This document shows positions 43,037 to 52,948 of a stretch of DNA of 64,000 nucleotides, in pieces. A program made the position numbers and the translations under genes. Under the pieces are notes generated by a model. That model searched no databases. It saw nothing but the letters and a program-made list of their open reading frames with translations, and was not told the DNA's origin. The stretch comes from Teichococcus vastitatis (GTDB lineage: Bacteria > Pseudomonadota > Alphaproteobacteria > Acetobacterales > Acetobacteraceae), in contig NZ_QXGS01000001.1 of assembly GCF_003604215.1 (NCBI RefSeq), positions 248,001 through 312,000 of the forward strand, in the 5' to 3' direction. The number at the start of each line of letters is the position of its first letter. The stretch's first letter is position 1.

Positions 43037-43510
43037 TCAGATCGGCACGCCGGGCTCTTCCTTGGCCGTCTGGATGGTTTGCAGCGTCATCACCCGCGCC
43101 ACGTTGGAGGCTGAGGTAAGGCGGCTGGTCAACTGATTCTCGTGCGCCGTGTCGCGCGCCACCAGCCGCAGCATGAAATCGCCGCCGCCGCGAATCATGT
43201 GGCATTCGCGGACCTCCGGCCAGGTGGTGACATCGGCCTCAAAGGCGGACAGCACGGCGTGCTTCTGGCTTTCCAACCCGACCACGGCGAAGAAGGTGAT
43301 CTGCCAGCCCAGCGCCACAGGGTCGATGTCAGCATGGTAGCCGCGGATGATGCCCGCCTCCTCCAGCCGGCGCACCCGGCGCAGGCAGGGCGGCGCCGAA
43401 AGGTCCACACGCCGGGCCAGCTCCACATTGGTCATGCGGCCATCGGCCTGCAGCTCGGCCAGGATCTGGCGATCCACGGCATCCAGGGCTTCGGTCGAAT
43501 CAGACTTCAT
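43037..43510 (-). CDS. Lrp/AsnC family transcriptional regulator
   Basis: 157 residues. N-terminal HTH (LDAVDRQILAELQADGRMTNVELARRVDLSAPPCLRRVRRLEEAGIIRGYHADID) and an RAM/AsnC_trans_reg effector domain (VLSAFEADVTTWPEVRECHMIRGGGDFMLRLVARD). Amino acids are the usual ligands. It converges on the threonine dehydratase gene and diverges from trxB, so either could be a target. Confidence 0.93.
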   Translation of the reverse strand: MKSDSTEALDAVDRQILAELQADGRMTNVELARRVDLSAPPCLRRVRRLEEAGIIRGYHADIDPVALGWQITFFAVVGLESQKHAVLSAFEADVTTWPEVRECHMIRGGGDFMLRLVARDTAHENQLTSRLTSASNVARVMTLQTIQTAKEEPGVPI

Positions 43511-43648
43511 CAGAGACCATTTCGTTGCTGGCGCGGCGTTTCCGACGCAATATCCTTGCAGAGCCCTCCCACTTCAAGGCATCGGGTTGCCAGCAACGGT
43601 CTTCTTTCCGATATGCTTGGAACCCAAAGCGATTTCAGGACCAGAGCC

Positions 43649-44623
43649 TTGCCCGAGACCCATCGTACCCGCCTGCTGATCCTCGGCGCCGGACCCGCCG
43701 GGTACACGGCCGCCATCTATGCCGCCCGGGCCGGGCTGGAGCCGCTGGTGGTCGCCGGCATGCAGCCGGGCGGGCAGCTCACCATCACCACCGAGGTCGA
43801 GAACTTTCCCGGTTTCGCCCAGCCGATCCAGGGACCGTGGCTGATGGAGCAGATGCGGGAGCAGGCCGAGCATGTTGGCGCCCGCATCCAGTACGACCTG
43901 ATAACCGGGGTCGATCTCGGCCAGCGGCCATTCCGCGCCACCGGCGATTCGGGCGACACCTATGTGGCGGATGCCGTGGTGATCGCGACCGGGGCCCAGG
44001 CCAAGTGGCTCGGCATTCCCGGCGAGAAGGAGCTGTCCGGCTTCGGTGTCTCAGCCTGCGCCACCTGCGACGGCTTCTTCTACCGCGGCAAGGACGTGGC
44101 GGTGATCGGCGGCGGCAACTCGGCGGTGGAGGAGGCACTCTACCTCGCCAACTTGGCCAAGCACGTGACGCTGATCCACCGCCGCGATTCGCTGCGCGCC
44201 GAGCGCATCCTGCAGAAGCGGCTGCTTGCCAAGCCCAACGTGACGGTGCTGTGGGACACGGTGACGGAGGAGGTGCTGGCCGAGACCGGCGGCCGCACGC
44301 CCGTCGCGCGCGGCCTGCGCCTGCGCGACCGCAGGAGCGGCGAGGCACGGGAACTGGCAGTGGATGGCGTCTTCGTCGCCATCGGCCATGCCCCCGCGAC
44401 CAGCCTGTTCCACGGACAACTCGACATGGATGCGGAGGGCTATCTGGTGACGGCGCCTGATTCGACTCGCACCAGCCGCGAAGGCGTCTACGCCGCCGGC
44501 GACGTGCAGGACCGCACCTATCGGCAGGCGGTCACCGCCGCCGGCACCGGGTGTATGGCAGCGCTCGAGGCCGAGAAGTTCCTCGCCGTCAGCGAGGAAG
44601 AGCAAGCGGCCGAGGCCGCCTGA
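43649..44623 (+). CDS. trxB: Thioredoxin-disulfide reductase
   Basis: FAD/NADPH enzyme that reduces thioredoxin. 324 residues. FAD motif LLILGAGPAGYTAAIYAARAGL, redox-active SACATCDGFFY (CxxC), NADPH motif VIGGGNSAVEEALYL, and the C-terminal FAD contact GVYAAGDVQD. The start is TTG 43649, preceded by AGGA at a good distance; an ATG at 43613 would add 12 residues with no family match. lysR follows with an overlapping start codon. Confidence 0.95.
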   Translation: MPETHRTRLLILGAGPAGYTAAIYAARAGLEPLVVAGMQPGGQLTITTEVENFPGFAQPIQGPWLMEQMREQAEHVGARIQYDLITGVDLGQRPFRATGDSGDTYVADAVVIATGAQAKWLGIPGEKELSGFGVSACATCDGFFYRGKDVAVIGGGNSAVEEALYLANLAKHVTLIHRRDSLRAERILQKRLLAKPNVTVLWDTVTEEVLAETGGRTPVARGLRLRDRRSGEARELAVDGVFVAIGHAPATSLFHGQLDMDAEGYLVTAPDSTRTSREGVYAAGDVQDRTYRQAVTAAGTGCMAALEAEKFLAVSEEEQAAEAA

Positions 44624-45516
44624 TGCCGCTCGACTGGGACAAGCTCCGGGTCTTCCATGCCGTCGCCGAGGCCGGCTCCTTCACCCATGCGGGGGAATCG
44701 CTGAATCTCAGCCAGTCCGCCGTGTCGCGCCAGATCCAGGCGCTGGAGGAAGCGCTGGCGGTGCCCCTGTTCCACCGCCATGCGCGGGGCCTGATCCTGA
44801 CCGAGCAGGGGGAGACGCTGAACCGCACAGTGCGGGAGGTGTTCGCCAAGCTGGCCATGACCGAGGCCTTGCTGACTGAAAGCCGTGAGCGCGCGGCCGG
44901 CCGCCTCAAGGTGACCACCACCACCGGCTTCGGCGCCACCTGGCTGGCGCCGCGGCTGCGCAAGTTCATGGGGATCAATCCGGACGTCACGGTCACCATG
45001 CTGCTGGACGATGCCGAACTCGACCTCGCCATGCGGGAGGCCGATGTGGCGATCCGCATGCATCCGCCGAAGCAGCCGGACCTGATCCAGCGCCACGTGG
45101 CGACCTTCGGCTGGAAGGTGGTGGGCCATGCCGATTACCTGAAACAGGCGGGCATCCCGCAGCGGCCAGAGGACCTCGATGCGCACCGGCTGATCGTTTA
45201 CGGCGATTACCGCCCGCCGGTGGAAAGCATCAACTGGCTGTTGGAAGCAGGCCGCCGCCCCGGCAGCCCACGTCGGGCGGCGGTGGAGGTGAACTCCCTT
45301 CCCGCGATGCTGCACGCGGTGCGCTCCGGCCTCGGGTTGGCGGCCATGCCGGACTACATGGGCGATCAGCTGAACGACCTCGTTCCCGTGCTGCAGGATT
45401 ACAAGGCGCCCCGCATCGAGGCGTATTTCGTGTATCCGGAGGAAATGCGGAATTCCAAACGGGTGGGCGTGTTCCGCGACTTTCTTGTTGCGGAACTCGC
45501 CGCGGCGAACAGCTGA
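44623..45516 (+). CDS. LysR-family transcriptional regulator
   Basis: 297 residues. HTH at the N-terminus (LRVFHAVAEAGSFTHAGESLNLSQSAVSRQIQALEEALAVPLFHR) and a LysR substrate domain starting LKVTTTTGFGATWLAPRLRKF. The ATG overlaps the trxB stop (TGATG). Coupling to trxB suggests a redox-linked regulator, though I see no conserved OxyR-style Cys pair. Close in style to a GcvA-like subgroup; the ligand is unknown. Confidence 0.92.
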   Translation: MPLDWDKLRVFHAVAEAGSFTHAGESLNLSQSAVSRQIQALEEALAVPLFHRHARGLILTEQGETLNRTVREVFAKLAMTEALLTESRERAAGRLKVTTTTGFGATWLAPRLRKFMGINPDVTVTMLLDDAELDLAMREADVAIRMHPPKQPDLIQRHVATFGWKVVGHADYLKQAGIPQRPEDLDAHRLIVYGDYRPPVESINWLLEAGRRPGSPRRAAVEVNSLPAMLHAVRSGLGLAAMPDYMGDQLNDLVPVLQDYKAPRIEAYFVYPEEMRNSKRVGVFRDFLVAELAAANS

Positions 45517-45581
45517 CATGCAAGGCGCACTATGCATGTTCCGCATGGGTGCGCCGCGATAAAGCATCTTCTTGCATGAGA

Positions 45582-45714
45582 TGGTGGAGCTTACCGTCTG
45601 GTTATCCGACTGATTCTTCGGACAGGGTCATTGACCCTACGTCTCCCAGACGTGAAGCCTCCCTGTATCACTTGGCCCGCGAACCCTCTGGGTGAGCGGG
45701 CTTTCTTTTATGGG
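45582..45714 (+). ncRNA. Candidate structured non-coding RNA
   Basis: A 311-bp gap between lysR and a tiny membrane protein. A long stem closes the element: GGAGCTT..CGTCTGG (45586-45601) with CCAGACG..AAG-CTCC (45646-45662). Inside are two hairpins, TCCGA/TCGGA (45605-45622) and AGGGTC/GACCCT (45624-45638), making a multibranched fold. A terminator follows at once. No tmRNA, SRP, RNase P or 6S motif is visible. It may be an sRNA or a 3'-UTR-derived RNA of lysR. Confidence 0.5.
45675..45710 (+). terminator. Intrinsic terminator of the candidate ncRNA
   Basis: Stem GCCCGC/GCGGGC, tandem GA internal loop, inner stem ACCC/GGGT, loop TCT; followed by TTTCTTTTAT. Strong on the plus strand. Confidence 0.88.
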
Positions 45715-45827
45715 TTGGCCTCTGCCTCCTGCTCTGGCTCGGCCGTTAACCTTAGGCGTCCTGGCGGGTTGCCCCGGAGACCGCCTCACCCCAGGTGGCC
45801 CTTATCAACGACAAAGGTTGTTTGATC

Positions 45828-45935
45828 ATGGCCAAAGCCACGAAGCCCTTCCGGATCATCATCATTGTTCTGGCCGTCGTCATTGTCGGCAGCCTGCTGA
45901 TCTATGGCTTTTCACCGGCACCCGGGACGCCCTGA
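45828..45935 (+). CDS. 35-residue single-helix membrane protein
   Basis: MAKATKPFR then a helix IIIIVLAVVIVGSLLIYGF and a short polar tail. A basic N-terminus and a single hydrophobic segment fit a small membrane protein. AAAGG stands ten bases ahead of the start, a weak ribosome site. No homologue recognised. Confidence 0.5.
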   Translation: MAKATKPFRIIIIVLAVVIVGSLLIYGFSPAPGTP

Positions 45936-46057
45936 GCTTGTTCGTCATCCGGAGTTCTCGAGACCTGCCGAATGATTGCCGAACCCAGGCCGGCGCCATC
46001 CGGGAGCGTCAGACCTGCCTGACAATCCACGCGCATTGATTCGGAATTCTGCAACCT

Positions 46058-46067
46058 TAACGATTCG
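46058..46067 (+). promoter_or_regulatory. TTAACGATTC element upstream of the 90-residue protein gene
   Basis: Identical in ten bases to the minus-strand element upstream of the CtrA-like gene (9396-9405). Contains TTAA and a GANTC site. It lies 79 bp upstream of the next start codon. Confidence 0.35.
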
Positions 46068-46145
46068 GTGAGATTTACAGCGCTAGACTTGCCTCCAGGG
46101 CCGGTCCCCCCGTCCGGCTCGCCTCCTGTCCCAAGAAGGGATCAC

Positions 46146-46418
46146 ATGCGTAGCCTCAAGCTGCTTCTGGGGTCGGTCGCTTTCCTGCTGTGCTTCTGGA
46201 TGACGAGCGGCCTGTTGACCCAGTCCCTGTTCGCCCCCGACGAACTGGATTGTGCCGTTGTCGGGCGGGAAACGGAAGACCGGCTTCGCACGGTCAATTC
46301 CGGTCTCGTCGGCATCAGCCTCGCTGGCACGGCGCGCGCCGCCTGCCTTGCCGGTGCTTCCCTGCCCGCAGCCGAGACCATGCCGCCGCATCGTGATCAA
46401 GCCGTCCCGGCGGGCTGA
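46146..46418 (+). CDS. Small exported or membrane-anchored protein
   Basis: 90 residues. A hydrophobic N-terminus (LKLLLGSVAFLLCFWMTSGLLTQSLF) acts as a signal or anchor; the rest is polar with several Cys. Ribosome site AAGAAGGGA and ATG 46146 support the start. No family recognised. Converges with a coiled-coil protein gene. Confidence 0.6.
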   Translation: MRSLKLLLGSVAFLLCFWMTSGLLTQSLFAPDELDCAVVGRETEDRLRTVNSGLVGISLAGTARAACLAGASLPAAETMPPHRDQAVPAG

Positions 46419-46429
46419 AGCAGGGAAGA

Positions 46430-46762
46430 TCAGCGCAGTCCGCGCTTCGCGCGGCGCAGCAGCCAGCCTTGCCATCCGGATGCCTTGTCGATGGCATCTC
46501 GGAGCTGGCGCAACTCGGCTTCCGCCTTGGAGCGCGCCAGCGTCGCCTCCACGGCCAGACCGCGCGCCACCTGCCGCTCCTCCTCGAGCGTCGCCAGGCG
46601 CTTGGCCAGCACGAGGCTGCCCGCCTCAGTGCGGCTCAGCTCCACCTGCCTGAGCAACGCCTGTGCTTCCTCCAGCTCCTGCCGCAGCCGGGAAATCTCA
46701 CGCCCCGGGTCCGTGATCTGCCGCGTCGGCCTGACGGTTCCCTTGGATCGGCCACGCCCCAT
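46430..46762 (-). CDS. Small basic coiled-coil protein
   Basis: 110 residues. Residues 20-95 form a heptad-rich helix (ISRLRQELEEAQALLRQVELSR, and LEEERQVARGLAVEATLARSKAEAELRQLRDAI), ending in a basic tail LLRRAKRGLR. Both ends are Arg/Lys-rich, suggesting nucleic-acid or surface contact. No family recognised. Divergent from the membrane protein downstream of it. Confidence 0.65.
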   Translation of the reverse strand: MGRGRSKGTVRPTRQITDPGREISRLRQELEEAQALLRQVELSRTEAGSLVLAKRLATLEEERQVARGLAVEATLARSKAEAELRQLRDAIDKASGWQGWLLRRAKRGLR

Positions 46763-46906
46763 CGCATCACTCCATTGCCAGGCACGGCCCAGGGATTCGC
46801 GGGCCGGCCAATCATGGGCCCGACACTACGCATGACGGCGCCGCTGTCGATGGGCAGGATGCGCTTAAGTCTTGGCAAGCGGCATGGCGGAGGCTACCGC
46901 CCAGGC

Positions 46907-47236
46907 ATGGACCTCTACCTTCCCGCGATGATGCTGCTGTCCGGCGGCGCCTTTATCCACAGCCGCTCGAACGTGCCCGAGCTGCGCCCCGCATCCGAAG
47001 CCGCCGACACGGCGTGGAAGCTGCTGGCCCGCTTCGCTTTCTTTCTCTGGATCGGCCTGCTGGTCTGGGGCGCTTACCAGCGGCCGCTGATGACGGTGGT
47101 GGCCGCCTTTGTGCTGTCGCTGCTGTTCAACGTGTTGCTGGCCATTCGCGGCCCAAGGCCTATTTGGCCCGGCCTGTCGATGATCCTGGCCTCGATCGGG
47201 TTGACGCTCGGGGTCTACACGGTGCTGGCCGGCTGA
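46907..47236 (+). CDS. Small membrane protein, four helices
   Basis: 109 residues with helices at LPAMMLLSGGAFI, LLARFAFFLWIGLLVWGAYQ, MTVVAAFVLSLLFNVLLAI and WPGLSMILASIGLTLGVYTVL. No family recognised. ATG 46907 chosen because the frame upstream is not membrane-like. Confidence 0.65.
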   Translation: MDLYLPAMMLLSGGAFIHSRSNVPELRPASEAADTAWKLLARFAFFLWIGLLVWGAYQRPLMTVVAAFVLSLLFNVLLAIRGPRPIWPGLSMILASIGLTLGVYTVLAG

Positions 47237-47258
47237 AGCCTTTGCTGTGTCCGGCGGG

Positions 47259-48251
47259 CTACAGCGCCCGGTAGAGCAGCAGCTGGTCCGCCAGCCGCCC
47301 GGCGGCGTCGCGGCCGAAGCCCGGAATACGGCCCGCCTCCACCCAGCCGAGGCCGCCGAACAACCGTTCCGCCGCCTCTCCCGCCCGGCAATCCAGCGTC
47401 AGCAAGGAGCGGCCGATGCCCCGCGCCGCCTGCTCCGCCCGTTGCGCCAGGGCACGCCCCACCCCCGCGCAGCGGAATTCGGGATGCACCAGCAATTGCC
47501 GCAGGATGGCCCGGTGCGCCTCAGTATCCGGCGTCGTGAGATCGAGCTGCGCCGTACCGGCCATGCGCCCCTCCTGCCACGCCACCAGCAGCAGCCGGTT
47601 GCCCATCGCTACCTCGGCCGAGGTCTTGCGCCACTGGACCCGCGCCGCATCCAGCGACAACGGGTGCCGGTGGCCGAGGGGCGCCCCATCGGCGACGCAG
47701 GCCACCAGGATCTCGGCCAGGCTGCGCTCGGCGCTGGCCGCGGCGGCGGCGTCCAGCGCCTCCACCACCAGGCCGCGCGCCGGCTTGGCGTAGCGGAACT
47801 CCAGCGATTTCGAAACGTCGTCCAGAATACGGATCGAGCCGGCGCGTACATAGCCGCGCTTCTCGTAGAAGCGGTGGGCCGCCTCGAACCGGGTGTCGGT
47901 CCACAGCACCAGGCGCTCGGCGCCCTGCTCCCGCGCATGCGCCTCGGCATCGCCCAGCAACCGGTGCGCGAGACCGCTGCCGCGTTCCGACGCCTCCACA
48001 TACATCTTGTTGATTTCCCAGGCACGGTCCGAGCCGAGCGGCCGCGCCGCCACCATGCCGGTGATGCGTCCATCCCGATCCGCCACCCAGACCGCGCCGC
48101 CAGCCCGCCGGAAGTGGCTGGCCAGGGCGCGCAGCTCCGGCACCTCGCCATCCACGTCCAGGATACAGTTAGGGTATTCCGCCCAGGCGTCGCCGATCAG
48201 GCGGATGAAGTCGGCCGCATCGTTGTCGCGGCCCGGGCGGATGGTGAGCAT
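47259..48251 (-). CDS. Protein with two tandem GNAT domains
   Basis: 330 residues. First GNAT at 1-150 (LTIRPGRDNDAADFIRLIG; WEINKMYVEASERGSGLAHRLLGDAEAHAREQGAERLVLWTD), second at 165-330 (LLVHPEFRCAGVGRALAQRAEQAARGIGRSLLTLD). Each has the CoA loop (RGSGLA and RCAGVGRA). Tandem GNATs usually keep one active copy; both keep the loop here. Substrate unknown. ATG 48251. Downstream of, and 80 bp from, the aminotransferase. Confidence 0.82.
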   Translation of the reverse strand: MLTIRPGRDNDAADFIRLIGDAWAEYPNCILDVDGEVPELRALASHFRRAGGAVWVADRDGRITGMVAARPLGSDRAWEINKMYVEASERGSGLAHRLLGDAEAHAREQGAERLVLWTDTRFEAAHRFYEKRGYVRAGSIRILDDVSKSLEFRYAKPARGLVVEALDAAAAASAERSLAEILVACVADGAPLGHRHPLSLDAARVQWRKTSAEVAMGNRLLLVAWQEGRMAGTAQLDLTTPDTEAHRAILRQLLVHPEFRCAGVGRALAQRAEQAARGIGRSLLTLDCRAGEAAERLFGGLGWVEAGRIPGFGRDAAGRLADQLLLYRAL

Positions 48252-48331
48252 GGCAGTCCTGAGCAGTTCTTCGGCGGCCGCCGGCCGGAATCGGCAGGCC
48301 GCAAGGCGGTCATGGTAGGCCGGAGGACCCT

Positions 48332-49531
48332 TCAACGCAGTTCGCGGCAGAATTCCTGGATGCGGGTGCAGGCCTCGCGCAAGCTTTCCGTGTCGGTGGC
48401 ATAGGAGATCCGGATATAGGGGCTCATGCCATAGGCCGTGCCCTGCACGGTGGCCACCAGCTTCTCCTCCAGCAGCGCCAGGGCGAAGTCGGTGTCGGTG
48501 TCGAGCTTCTTGCCACCCTTGCTGGTCTTGCCGAGGCAGGCGGCGATGTTCGGGTAGACGTAGAAGGCGCCTTCCGGCTTGTGGCAGGTCAACCCCGGCG
48601 CCTCGCACAGCATGGACACCACGAGGTCGCGGCGCTGCCGGTAGATGGCGGCGCGCTCGGCCAGGAAATCCTGGGGGCCGTCCAGCGCGGCGGTGGCGGC
48701 GGCCTGGCTGATGGTGCTGATGCCGGAGGTGAGCTGGCCCTGCATGTTGGCCATCGCCTTGATCAGCGGCTTCGGGCCGCCGGCGAAGCCGACGCGCCAG
48801 CCGGTCATGGCATAGGTCTTGGAGGCGCCATTGACCGTCAGCACCCGGTCCTTCAGCCGCGGCTCGACCTCGGCAATGGTGCAGAATTCGCCTTCATAGA
48901 CGAGGTGCTCGTACATGTCGTCGGTCAGGATCCAGACATGCGGGTGCTTCAGCATCACGGCGGCCAGCGCCGCCATCTCGGCGCGGGAACAGGCGGCGCC
49001 GGTCGGGTTGGACGGGAAGTTCAGGAACAGCCATTTGGTTTTCGGCGTGATGGCGGCGTCCAGATCCTCCGGGCGCAGCTTGAAGCCGTTGTTCTGCGGA
49101 CAATTGACGAAGGTCGGCGTGGCCGTCGCCAGCTTCGCCATGTCGGCGTAGCTGACCCAGAACGGCGCCGGGATCAGCACCTCGTCGCCCGGATCGCAGG
49201 TGGCCAGCAGCGAATCCATGATGATCTGCTTGCCGCCATTGGCCACCAGGATCTCGTCCAGCGCGTAGTCGAGGTTGTTGTCGCGCTTGAACTTCTTCTG
49301 CACCGCCTTCTTGAGCGCCGGGGTGCCGTCCGTGGGCGGGTACTTGGTGTCGCCGCGCAGCGCCGCCTGGTAGGCGGCCTCGATGGCGTGGGTGGGGGTG
49401 GCGAAATCCGGCTCGCCGGCGGCAAGGCTGATGACCTGCTTGCCCTCGGCGGCCAACTCACGGGCGCGGGTGCCCATGATGACCGAGGCGGAAACGGCGA
49501 TGTCCTTCAGGCGACCGGCGAGGGCAGGCAT
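48332..49531 (-). CDS. Class I aminotransferase (AspC/AatA-like), copy 1
   Basis: PLP transaminase of 399 residues. PLP lysine in VNGASKTYAMTGWRVGF, phosphate pocket and Asn/Asp in [18 protein letters not shown] and WILTDDMYEHLVY, Arg in YIRISYAT. Closest in style to the alphaproteobacterial aspartate aminotransferase AatA group. A second, similar gene lies at 50678-51880. Substrate range (Asp, aromatic or other) cannot be read from sequence. Confidence 0.93.
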   Translation of the reverse strand: MPALAGRLKDIAVSASVIMGTRARELAAEGKQVISLAAGEPDFATPTHAIEAAYQAALRGDTKYPPTDGTPALKKAVQKKFKRDNNLDYALDEILVANGGKQIIMDSLLATCDPGDEVLIPAPFWVSYADMAKLATATPTFVNCPQNNGFKLRPEDLDAAITPKTKWLFLNFPSNPTGAACSRAEMAALAAVMLKHPHVWILTDDMYEHLVYEGEFCTIAEVEPRLKDRVLTVNGASKTYAMTGWRVGFAGGPKPLIKAMANMQGQLTSGISTISQAAATAALDGPQDFLAERAAIYRQRRDLVVSMLCEAPGLTCHKPEGAFYVYPNIAACLGKTSKGGKKLDTDTDFALALLEEKLVATVQGTAYGMSPYIRISYATDTESLREACTRIQEFCRELR

Positions 49532-49606
49532 GGCAGCGTGAACTCCGAGCAGCGAGGCTGAGGCCTGACACCCTAGAAGCGGCGGAAGGCCACGCCAAGG
49601 CCACCC

Positions 49607-49640
49607 CGGCTGATGCCTCCATCAATGCGGCTGATGCCTC
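49607..49640. repeat. Direct repeat in the spacer upstream of aminotransferase 1
   Basis: The 13-base sequence CGGCTGATGCCTC occurs twice (49607-49619 and 49628-49640) about 90 bp upstream of the start. Possible paired binding site; may also be chance in GC-rich DNA. Confidence 0.35.
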
Positions 49641-49693
49641 GCCCGCTCTGCCGACCGACGCGCCGCCCGGCCTGTTCCTTCGGCCGCGGCGCC

Positions 49694-50476
49694 TCAACCG
49701 CCCTGGCTGCGCCCCAGGCGCCAGTTCGCCGCCTGCATGTCGGCCACCGCTGCGTCGAAGGAGGCGATCCGATCCGGACCGGCCGGGTGGGTGGACAGCA
49801 GGGACGTCTCGGTCCGCCCTGACAGCCGCGCCAGGGCCAGCAGCATGGTGCGCGCCTGCGCCACGTCATAGCCGGCACGGCGCATGATGGTGGCGCCGAT
49901 GGCGTCGGCCTCGCGCTCCTGTGCCTTGCTGTAGGAGATCACCGCCAGCTTCGAGCCGATTCCGGCAGCCCCCTGTGCCAGCCCATCCGCCGACACGCCG
50001 GCATAGGCCCCCGCCAGCGACGCCAGGATGCCTGCCAGCGCACCGCCGATCTGGGCCCGCTGCGTGGTGCTCTGCACATGGTTGGCGGCGTGGTGCGCCA
50101 TCTCGTGCGCGATCACGAACGCCATCTCGTCATCGGTCCGGGCGTATTCGGCGACACCGCGCTGGATGATGATGTCACCCTCGCCAGTGGCCGCCGCGTT
50201 CAGTTCCTGGCTCGGGTCGTAGATAAAGCGCCAGTTGCAGCTGCGGCCCAGTTCCTGGCAGGCACTGCTGCCGGCCGGCGCCAGGCGCCGCGCGACGCGG
50301 GCCACGGCCTGTTTGGCCTGTTCCTCGCTCATCGGCCGGCGCACGGGGGCCTGCCCGCCGGCGATTTCGGCCGTGGCGGCATATTGCTGTTCGGGCGTGA
50401 AGCCGGGGCCCTGGTAGTAGGGATCGGCGCAGGCCAGCAACGGCAGCAGCAGCAGCAGCAGCAAGGCAGGGCGCAT
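49694..50476 (-). CDS. M48-family metallopeptidase lipoprotein
   Basis: 260 residues. Lipoprotein signal with a long Leu run and lipobox LLACAD. Zinc site HEMAHHAANH (HExxH) with a later Glu in EREADAIGATIM. The LoiP/YggG or BepA type of periplasmic quality-control protease is likely, located at the outer membrane. The Leu run is coded by CAG/CTG-type repeats. Lies between the two aminotransferase genes on the same strand. Confidence 0.88.
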   Translation of the reverse strand: MRPALLLLLLLPLLACADPYYQGPGFTPEQQYAATAEIAGGQAPVRRPMSEEQAKQAVARVARRLAPAGSSACQELGRSCNWRFIYDPSQELNAAATGEGDIIIQRGVAEYARTDDEMAFVIAHEMAHHAANHVQSTTQRAQIGGALAGILASLAGAYAGVSADGLAQGAAGIGSKLAVISYSKAQEREADAIGATIMRRAGYDVAQARTMLLALARLSGRTETSLLSTHPAGPDRIASFDAAVADMQAANWRLGRSQGG

Positions 50477-50677
50477 GGCGGAACGGGCTCCGGCGGTCAG
50501 GGTTGCAACGCCCGGTGGCTGACCGGGATGCAGGGCGGCGTCACGGCCCGTTCAGGGAGGCAGGGCGGCCGGCGGGAAGCAGCGGCGCGGCGGAACCCGC
50601 GCCCGGCCTGCTCCCTCCGGCCCCGGCAGCGCCCGTGGCCGCGAAAGGGCGGGTCGGAACCCACCCCTGCCTTCCGC

Positions 50678-51919
<1,242 letters not shown>

Positions 51920-51971
51920 CTACCCCTCTCCGGGCTGCGGGGGCAACCCGCGGCAGCTCCCGCCCCGCGGC

Positions 51972-52784
51972 CTAGCGCACCACCACCTTCCGATACAGGT
52001 GCCAAGTGGCGTGACCCAGCACGGGCAGCACGACCGCCAGGCCAACGAACAACGGCACGCTGCCCAGCGCCAGCAGCCCCGCCACCAGCAGCCCCCACAG
52101 CGCCATCGGCCCCGGATTGGACAGCACCGCCCGCAGCGAAGTGCGCAAGGCGGTGCCGGCATCGACCGGGCGGCCCTCGGCGCCGCGGTCGAGCAGCAGC
52201 GGGAAGGACACCACCGTCAGGCTCAGCACCAGAACGGCGAACAGGAAGCCGGCGCCATTGCCCAGCAGCAGCAGCCGCCACCCCTCGGGCGTGGTGAACA
52301 CCGCTTCGACCAGTTCGGCGAGGTTGGCCGGCATGTAGGCAGTGGCGCCGAGCGTGGTGCTGTAGATCAGACCGGCCACCAGCAGCCAGGCCGCAAAGAT
52401 CGCCAGCAGCATCACGCCGATCAGCAGGATGGCGCCCAGTGCGGGGTTGTGCCGCACGTCGGCGGCATGGTGCCAGGATACCGGCAGGTTCCGCTCGCGG
52501 CGCCGGCTCAGCTCATAGATGCCCAGCGCGGCGAAGGGGCCCACCAGGGCGAAGCCGGAGGCCAGCGGCCAGACCAGGGGCAGCACCGCGCCGCCCGCCA
52601 TGGCGCGGGCCGCGACCAGCCCGATCACCGGATACAGGATGGCCAGAAAGATCAGCTGGGTCGGGTTTGCCTGGAAGTCGCGCCAGCCGAGACGCAGCGC
52701 GTCCACGGCATCGGCCATGGTGATCCGGCGGATGCGGGGTGCTTCGGCCGGAACCGTTTGCTGCAGGGACCAAGTGGATTCCAT
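51972..52784 (-). CDS. DUF2189 membrane protein
   Basis: 270 residues, about six helices. DUF2189 traits: an N-terminal ADAVDALRLGWRDFQANPTQLIFLAILYPVIGL and LASGFALVGPFAALGIYELSRRRE. Function unknown. ATG 52784 follows the ribosome site GGGAGGA by six bases. A perfect hairpin abuts this site (52799-52821). Confidence 0.85.
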   Translation of the reverse strand: MESTWSLQQTVPAEAPRIRRITMADAVDALRLGWRDFQANPTQLIFLAILYPVIGLVAARAMAGGAVLPLVWPLASGFALVGPFAALGIYELSRRRERNLPVSWHHAADVRHNPALGAILLIGVMLLAIFAAWLLVAGLIYSTTLGATAYMPANLAELVEAVFTTPEGWRLLLLGNGAGFLFAVLVLSLTVVSFPLLLDRGAEGRPVDAGTALRTSLRAVLSNPGPMALWGLLVAGLLALGSVPLFVGLAVVLPVLGHATWHLYRKVVVR

Positions 52785-52798
52785 TATGTGTCCTCCCG

Positions 52799-52821
52799 GG
52801 CCTGCGGATTGTCCGCAGGCC
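52799..52821 (-). promoter_or_regulatory. Hairpin beside the DUF2189 ribosome site
   Basis: Ten-base-pair perfect stem GGCCTGCGGA/TCCGCAGGCC with a 3-nt loop, one base upstream of the GGGAGGA ribosome site on the minus strand. No T-run. It could control translation or insulate the gene from upstream transcription. Confidence 0.5.
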
Positions 52822-52948
52822 TCGCCATGAGCGCGGAAGGCCCGACGGTCCCGGAAGCGACCACGGTCGGGTCGTCCACAGGCTTCGATCTGGGATGTGG
52901 CGGCGGCGTTGCAAGCACCGACCGGAGATCAGGAGATCAGTCCTGACA

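Noticed and set aside
50440-50476. CAG-type microsatellite
   Set aside because: It encodes the Leu run of a lipoprotein signal peptide, so composition has a simple explanation; slippage is possible but not shown.
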